A stretch of DNA of 64,000 nucleotides. Source: an uncultured Clostridia bacterium (GTDB lineage Bacteria; Bacillota; Clostridia; Christensenellales; UBA1242). The stretch covers positions 86,303 through 150,302 of the forward strand of contig CAKVHC010000002.1 of the NCBI GenBank assembly GCA_934747805.1, in the 5' to 3' direction. Numbering within the stretch: the first letter of the stretch is position 1; every line of letters starts with the position of its first letter. Made by a program: the position numbers and the translations under genes. Shown here piece after piece: positions 59,636-64,000 of the stretch. The notes beneath the pieces are model-generated. The model was not told the origin of the DNA and did no database searches. It saw only the letters and a program-made list of their open reading frames with translations.

Positions 59636-60735
59636 ACGGAATCCGCCTTCGTCTAACTGGTTTAAATTTTGGACAACTATTCAACCGACTAAAACGTGAA
59701 GACGTGTCAACACAGTCAGTTCATCGAATAGACAGCCGCACACTCGAAATCGTGCTCGAGATGAGCGATTATCTCAAAGTTAAAGATTATTTGCACAAGT
59801 TCTATAAAGTGGAGAAAATCGGCTACACAGGCAAACGTCAATTACGTCATTTGCTTGCAAAGAATATTGGCTATATCATTGGCATATTTATTTTCGCCGT
59901 ATTTGCCATTTTTTCGTCCAATTTTGTATGGCAAATTGAGATTTGCGGACTCGAAACAACGTCTAAAAATGAGATAATATCCGCCCTAAAAACGCACCAC
60001 ATCGCAGTTGGCAAGACTTTTAATGCCGACATAACGAGCGTAGAAAACCAATTGCTCATAGATTTGCCCACCATTGCAGACATCAGCATAGAAAAGCGTG
60101 GCACGACCATTGTCGTTTCGGTGAGTGAAAAGTTGGTTTTCTCGCCGACCGAGTTCGACCCTATTATCAGCGAATACACGGGCGTAATCAAATCAATAAA
60201 TCTCAGCATTGGCACATCCACGGTGTCAGCAGGAGATTTTGTGCAAAAAGGCGATATCCTTGTCCAGCCGTTTATTCGTTCAAATGACGGCAATAATGTT
60301 TCTGTGCGACCTGTGGCCACCATTGAGCTTGAATCTCAAGCGGTGGGCGTGGCGTGCGTTGCCAAGCGAGAAGCCAAGCTGACATACACAGGCAAGACGG
60401 TTAAGCGAAGTTATTATAGAATAGGAAAATTAAAATTATCTTCAATAAAACAAGATAAACCATTTGAATTTTGCGAAAAAATCGTGTATAATAAATGCGT
60501 ATCGAAGAATTGCTTTTTGCCGATATATTTAGTCACAGTGGAATATCGAGAGTTTAAGGTGGACTACATTGACCACACTTTTGACCAAATCAAACAACGC
60601 CTAATCGACGAAAGCATAGCCAATGCTCAGCGTAATGTCGTCGGTGAGGCAGGAGAGTGCGATACACAGATTATGGAAGTGGCAGGTTTGTATTTTGCCA
60701 CCAGCACCATAATGTTCACAGCGATTCAAACATAG
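59632..60735 (+). CDS. yqfD: Sporulation protein YqfD
   Basis: YqfD is a mother-cell membrane protein needed for efficient sporulation; it resembles the SpoIV-associated YqfD family. The 367 residues have a cytosolic N-domain (1-85), one membrane helix (about 87-110), and an extracytosolic part with a POTRA-like segment (QIEICGLETTSKNEIISALK) and a later GDFVQKGDILVQ lipoyl-like turn. The usual neighbour phoH is missing; ybeY follows after 7 bases. Confidence 0.92.
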   Translation: MNGIRLRLTGLNFGQLFNRLKREDVSTQSVHRIDSRTLEIVLEMSDYLKVKDYLHKFYKVEKIGYTGKRQLRHLLAKNIGYIIGIFIFAVFAIFSSNFVWQIEICGLETTSKNEIISALKTHHIAVGKTFNADITSVENQLLIDLPTIADISIEKRGTTIVVSVSEKLVFSPTEFDPIISEYTGVIKSINLSIGTSTVSAGDFVQKGDILVQPFIRSNDGNNVSVRPVATIELESQAVGVACVAKREAKLTYTGKTVKRSYYRIGKLKLSSIKQDKPFEFCEKIVYNKCVSKNCFLPIYLVTVEYREFKVDYIDHTFDQIKQRLIDESIANAQRNVVGEAGECDTQIMEVAGLYFATSTIMFTAIQT

Positions 60736-60742
60736 GAGAAAT

Positions 60743-61222
60743 ATGTTAACTATAAATAAGAAAATAAAACCTGACTATTTTGCGAATCTGCAACTAGTCT
60801 ACGACACAGTGCTGACAACGCTCGGTCAACCCAAGTCCAATTTGGACGTAAATTTGTATTTTCTGCGTGACGGACAAATGCGAAAACTAAATCGTGAATT
60901 CAGAAATATTGACCGCACCACAGACGTACTCAGTTTTCCAATGACGGACACTAAGGCCGGCAAAAAGGTCAACCTTGCCACGTACAAAAGCGAAATGGTG
61001 GATGACCACTTACTTTTGGGCGAGATATTTATCAGTCGTCACGTTGCACGCCGCCAAGCCAAGCAGTATGGGCATAGCTTAATGCGAGAGATATGTTTTT
61101 TGTTTTGTCATGGAATGTTGCACATTCTAGGTTACGACCACATAGAAGACGCCGACCGAGAGATTATGGAAGCGATGCAAGACAAAATTATGAACAAATG
61201 CAATATCAAAAGAGGAGAGTAG
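60743..61222 (+). CDS. ybeY: Endoribonuclease YbeY
   Basis: YbeY is a zinc endoribonuclease for 16S rRNA 3'-end maturation and ribosome quality control. The 159 residues contain the conserved NREFRNIDRTTDVLSFPM and the zinc-binding CHGMLHILGYDH with three histidines. A GGAGAAAT Shine-Dalgarno precedes the ATG. It ends 1 base before the era ATG. Confidence 0.95.
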   Translation: MLTINKKIKPDYFANLQLVYDTVLTTLGQPKSNLDVNLYFLRDGQMRKLNREFRNIDRTTDVLSFPMTDTKAGKKVNLATYKSEMVDDHLLLGEIFISRHVARRQAKQYGHSLMREICFLFCHGMLHILGYDHIEDADREIMEAMQDKIMNKCNIKRGE

Positions 61223-61223
61223 A

Positions 61224-62135
61224 ATGAGTGATTTTAGAGCAGGATTCGTAACTATATTAGGGCTTGCCAATGTGGGCAAAAGCACGCTCATCAATCGACT
61301 AGTGGGCGAAAAGGTGGCAATAGTGAGTCCGAAACCTCAAACCACACGAAATACGGCCATAGGCATATACAACGACGACGACAGCCAAATCGTGTTTGTT
61401 GACACGCCGGGCATACACCGTTCACACAACAAAATTGACGAATATATGTCAGCCAGCATAGATAGTGCCAGCAAGGACACCGACGTTTTATTGTTCGTTT
61501 TGTCTGCCAAGAAGTCACTCATCGACCAGTTCAATAAACTTAATTCCAAATATCCAAACCACACAGCACCTAAAATTGTGGTCATCAACAAGATTGACGA
61601 GTCGACATATGAGAAGATGTATCCACTTCTTGCCGAATTCAGTCTTGCGTGTCCTGTCAAAGAAATTTTGCCAATCAGTGCTTTAAAAGGCCGCAATTGT
61701 GACGTGCTAGTCAATATGATTAAAAGTTATCTGCCTAGATATGACAAGGAAACACGTTTTTATCCAGTTGAGCAGTACACAGACAAATCTGCTAGATATA
61801 TAGCAAGCGAGATAATCCGTGAAAAAGCACTTTTGTTTTATGATGAAGAAATTCCACACGGCGTGGCAGTCGAGATTCACAAGTTCGACGAGACTGATAA
61901 CCTTATTAAAATCGGTGCAGACATAATTGTGGAAAAGGACTCCCACAAGGCAATTATACTAGGCAAGAACGGAGATGCAATCAAACGATTGGCAACTTCT
62001 GCTCGTCTTGAAATGCAAAGAGTGTTGGGCAAAAAAATATTTTTGGAACTATTTGTCAAGGTCAAGAAAGATTGGCGTGACAATTCCAAACTTTGTGCCG
62101 ATTTTGGATATGACACAAAAAGTTTGTCCAACTAG
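61224..62135 (+). CDS. era: GTPase Era
   Basis: Era binds the 3' end of 16S rRNA and helps 30S assembly. The 303 residues have the G domain with GLANVGKSTLINRLVG, KPQTTRNTAIGIY, VDTPGIH and NKID, and a C-terminal KH domain (about 200-300, KAIILGKNGDAIKRLATSAR). dgkA and cdd, which often lie between ybeY and era in Firmicutes, are absent. Confidence 0.97.
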   Translation: MSDFRAGFVTILGLANVGKSTLINRLVGEKVAIVSPKPQTTRNTAIGIYNDDDSQIVFVDTPGIHRSHNKIDEYMSASIDSASKDTDVLLFVLSAKKSLIDQFNKLNSKYPNHTAPKIVVINKIDESTYEKMYPLLAEFSLACPVKEILPISALKGRNCDVLVNMIKSYLPRYDKETRFYPVEQYTDKSARYIASEIIREKALLFYDEEIPHGVAVEIHKFDETDNLIKIGADIIVEKDSHKAIILGKNGDAIKRLATSARLEMQRVLGKKIFLELFVKVKKDWRDNSKLCADFGYDTKSLSN

Positions 62136-62181
62136 GGTATAAACGGTTATTCATCTCATATAATACAGTATGGAGATAAAT

Positions 62182-62322
62182 ATGAAAAAAAACGAAAGTA
62201 TGACAGCCAGTGAAATCTGCAAAAAGCTATTTTACGGCACAGGCGAAATAAACTATTACATGTTGTCCAAAGCAATTGACGACAGCAACAAAATAACGCA
62301 CACGGACGAATTGGTTAGATAA
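62182..62322 (+). CDS. yqzL: YqzL-like small protein
   Basis: The 46 residues (start MKKNESMTASEICKKLFYGT) lie between era and recO, exactly where Bacillus has the 47-residue yqzL. The middle FYGTGEINYYMLSKAI matches the F.xTGxIxxYLxxK pattern of that family. The function is unknown. GGAG lies 6 bases before this ATG. An in-frame ATG at 62170 would place the start 5 bases after a TATAAT box, so a leaderless start four residues longer is possible. The stop overlaps the recO ATG (TAATG). Confidence 0.7.
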   Translation: MKKNESMTASEICKKLFYGTGEINYYMLSKAIDDSNKITHTDELVR

Positions 62323-62990
62323 TGGAACAGAGTACAAAAGCAATCATTTTAAATACAAGAGAGTATAAGGAAGCGGACAAGCTAGCCACGATTTTCAGTC
62401 GTGACTTGGGCAAGATTTGTGTGCGTTTTGTTGGAGTGGCCAAGCCTAAAGCCAAACTCAAAGCCAACGCTCAACCTTTTTCATATTCTGACCTTGAACT
62501 TATGCGAACTGGCGACTTTTTCAAAGTGAAGACAGCCAAACTGAATAACAGTTTTGCCGAAATTGTCACAGATTTTGATGCAATGAAAATAGGCTATGCC
62601 ATTTTGGAAACGTTGGACAAGGTTTTGCCAAACTCTGAACCCGAGCCGGAAATATTTGATTTGGTGTTGGAAACATTGAATGTGCTGAACGGTAGCACGG
62701 ACAATAAGCAGAAAGTGCTGATAAACTTTTGGCTAAAGTTCACATCTCTGCTCGGCAATCCGATAATTAGTGCGGACGCTGACGGCGGCTACAAATATGT
62801 CTATCTGGACAACATTGATGGTGTAATATCTCCTGTCCACTCACATGATAGTGTTGCAGTGGATGGAACTGTATGGCAGACGATTTGTGGCACGGGCGAA
62901 AAATATGAAATGGCTCTCCGCCTTTTGTACAAAGCCTTACGCATCAAATTTGACGTGGTTTTGAGTTCAATATCTATGTTTTTTAGTTAA
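62322..62990 (+). CDS. recO: DNA repair protein RecO
   Basis: RecO works with RecR and RecF to load RecA at gaps. The 222 residues have the N-terminal OB-fold (KAIILNTREYKEADKLATIF, then VGVAKPKAKLK) and the helical C-domain. The zinc-binding CxxC pairs found in many RecO proteins are missing: only two isolated Cys remain. The gene is translationally coupled to the yqzL-like gene and ends at a terminator. Confidence 0.92.
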   Translation: MEQSTKAIILNTREYKEADKLATIFSRDLGKICVRFVGVAKPKAKLKANAQPFSYSDLELMRTGDFFKVKTAKLNNSFAEIVTDFDAMKIGYAILETLDKVLPNSEPEPEIFDLVLETLNVLNGSTDNKQKVLINFWLKFTSLLGNPIISADADGGYKYVYLDNIDGVISPVHSHDSVAVDGTVWQTICGTGEKYEMALRLLYKALRIKFDVVLSSISMFFS

Positions 62991-63002
62991 AATTGATAAA
63001 TA

Positions 63003-63029
63003 GCAAGCAATTTGTTTGCTTTTTTTTTG
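63003..63029 (+). terminator. Terminator after recO
   Basis: AAGCAA (63005-63010) pairs with TTGCTT (63016-63021), followed by a long T-run. Confidence 0.8.
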
Positions 63030-63032
63030 GCT

Positions 63033-63061
63033 TTGTTGTATATTCATATCGTCGATATTTA
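63033..63061 (+). promoter_or_regulatory. Promoter of ppdK with a palindrome over the -10 box
   Basis: TTGTTG (63033-63038) and TATTTA (63056-63061) are separated by 17 bases. A perfect 13-base palindrome, ATATCGTCGATAT (63046-63058), covers the spacer and -10 and could bind a regulator. Confidence 0.5.
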
Positions 63062-63079
63062 CTTAAAAAGGAAAAAATT

Positions 63080-64000
63080 ATGTTTAACAAAAAAGGCAAA
63101 TATGTTTATCTTTTCAGTGAAGGTAATGCAAAAATGCGTAACTTGCTTGGTGGTAAGGGAGCTAACCTTGCTGAAATGACTGGTTTGGGATTGCCAGTTC
63201 CTTACGGCTTTACAATCACTACAGAAGCTTGTAACCAATTCTATAAGGATAACAAAACAATCAATCCTAAAATTATTGACCAGATTTATGCTGCTCTAGC
63301 AAAAGTGGAGAAGATTGCTGGCAAGACCTTTGGTGACAACGAGAATCCTTTCCTTGTATCTGTTCGTAGTGGCGCACGTGCTAGTATGCCAGGTATGATG
63401 GACACCATTTTGAACCTTGGTCTTAACGATGTGGCTGTTGAAGGTTTGGCTAAACAAACTAACAATCCACGTTTTGCATACGATAGCTATCGTAGATTTA
63501 TTCAAATGTTCAGTGACGTTGTAATGGGCGTTGAGAAACCTAAATTTGAACAAATCATTGACCAACAAAAACAAAAACTCGGCATCAAACTCGACACAGA
63601 GTTCACTGCTGATGACTTGAAAGAACTCATCGTTCTCTTCAAAGCTTTGTACAAAGTAGAGAAAGGTGAAGACTTCCCACAAGACCCTAAGACTCAACTT
63701 ATTTTGGCAGTTAAGGCTGTCTTCAATTCTTGGGACAATCCACGTGCCATCGTTTATCGTCGTATGAACGACATTCCTTCAAACTGGGGAACAGCTGTCA
63801 ACGTTCAATCAATGGTATTCGGTAATATGGGCGAAGATAGTGGTACAGGCGTTGCCTTCACTCGTAACCCAGCTACTGGCGAAAAGAAACTTTATGGTGA
63901 ATACCTTATGAATGCACAAGGCGAAGACGTCGTTGCTGGCGTTCGTACACCAAAGCCTATCGCTACTTTGAAAGATCAAAACCCTGCTATTTATGAACAA
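63080..64000 (+). CDS. ppdK: Pyruvate, phosphate dikinase, N-terminal part (cut by the window end)
   Basis: The enzyme interconverts pyruvate + ATP + phosphate and PEP + AMP + pyrophosphate. The visible 307 residues cover much of the ATP-grasp domain: YLFSEGNAKMRNLLGGKGAN, the LPVPYGFTITTEAC motif, SVRSGARASMPGMMDTILNL, and TGVAFTRNPATGEKKLYGEY. An AAAGGAAAA Shine-Dalgarno lies upstream. Codon use is more uniform than in neighbours (many GGT, GCT and ACT), as in a highly expressed gene. The gene continues beyond base 64000. Confidence 0.93.
   Translation, partial: MFNKKGKYVYLFSEGNAKMRNLLGGKGANLAEMTGLGLPVPYGFTITTEACNQFYKDNKTINPKIIDQIYAALAKVEKIAGKTFGDNENPFLVSVRSGARASMPGMMDTILNLGLNDVAVEGLAKQTNNPRFAYDSYRRFIQMFSDVVMGVEKPKFEQIIDQQKQKLGIKLDTEFTADDLKELIVLFKALYKVEKGEDFPQDPKTQLILAVKAVFNSWDNPRAIVYRRMNDIPSNWGTAVNVQSMVFGNMGEDSGTGVAFTRNPATGEKKLYGEYLMNAQGEDVVAGVRTPKPIATLKDQNPAIYEQ

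Overview
The window is a 64 kb piece of a low-GC chromosome. Genes lie on both strands, intergenic gaps are very AT-rich, and the genetic code is standard. The gene set fits an endospore-forming member of the Firmicutes (class Clostridia, probably an uncultured gut lineage): SpoIVA, YqfC and YqfD, a ClpC/McsA/McsB operon, EndoA-type MazF, DegV, PlsY, RecX, ThyX, pyruvate phosphate dikinase, and the ybeY-era-recO order. The lineage is an inference from gene content. There are no rRNA genes, prophage, transposase or CRISPR array. One tRNA gene is present, tRNA-Leu(GAG).

Layout. 0-11 kb: truA, then a decayed surface-protein remnant, rplM-rpsI, a lipoprotein, rpiB, a zinc-ribbon/TM2 protein, mnmA, a MazF toxin with an unfamiliar upstream partner, recX divergent from cmk, a membrane protein, and lgt with two unknown genes. 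11-21 kb: one 3,239-residue surface protein. 21-31 kb: trxB, ung-DUF2726-hflX, mcsA-mcsB-clpC, a small dsRNA-binding-like protein, a degenerate ABC ATPase, and the nth-obgE-yhbY operon. 32-41 kb: an AT-rich repeat island, a DUF3343/cysteine desulfurase pair, pdp-tsaE-tsaB/rimI, and a wall-precursor cluster (membrane-fused MurF, alpha/beta hydrolase, ddl). 41-51 kb: deaminase-gyrB-gyrA-DUF368, tRNA-Leu, thyX, feoAB. 51-64 kb: der-plsY-degV, spoIVA, a membrane-anchored histone-H1-like protein, alr, rsmD-ogg, yqfC-yqfD-ybeY-era-yqzL-recO, and the start of ppdK.

The main signals beyond routine annotation are these. (1) Many operons start with a sigma-A promoter whose -10 box ends 5-7 bases (usually exactly 6) before the ATG, with no Shine-Dalgarno, so leaderless mRNA looks common. 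(2) spoIVA and yqfC share an almost identical sigma-E-type promoter, [GT]CATATT-N14-CATAAG[AT]T. (3) Two proteins look catalytically dead by motif: the McsB arginine-kinase homologue in the clpC operon and a stand-alone ABC ATPase. (4) A lysine/alanine-rich histone-H1-like tail hangs from a transmembrane helix, and ribosomal protein S9 carries an N-terminal extension of the same composition. (5) A relic related to the giant surface protein interrupts the normally tight truA-rplM junction. All functional statements rest on motif reading; no database search was possible.
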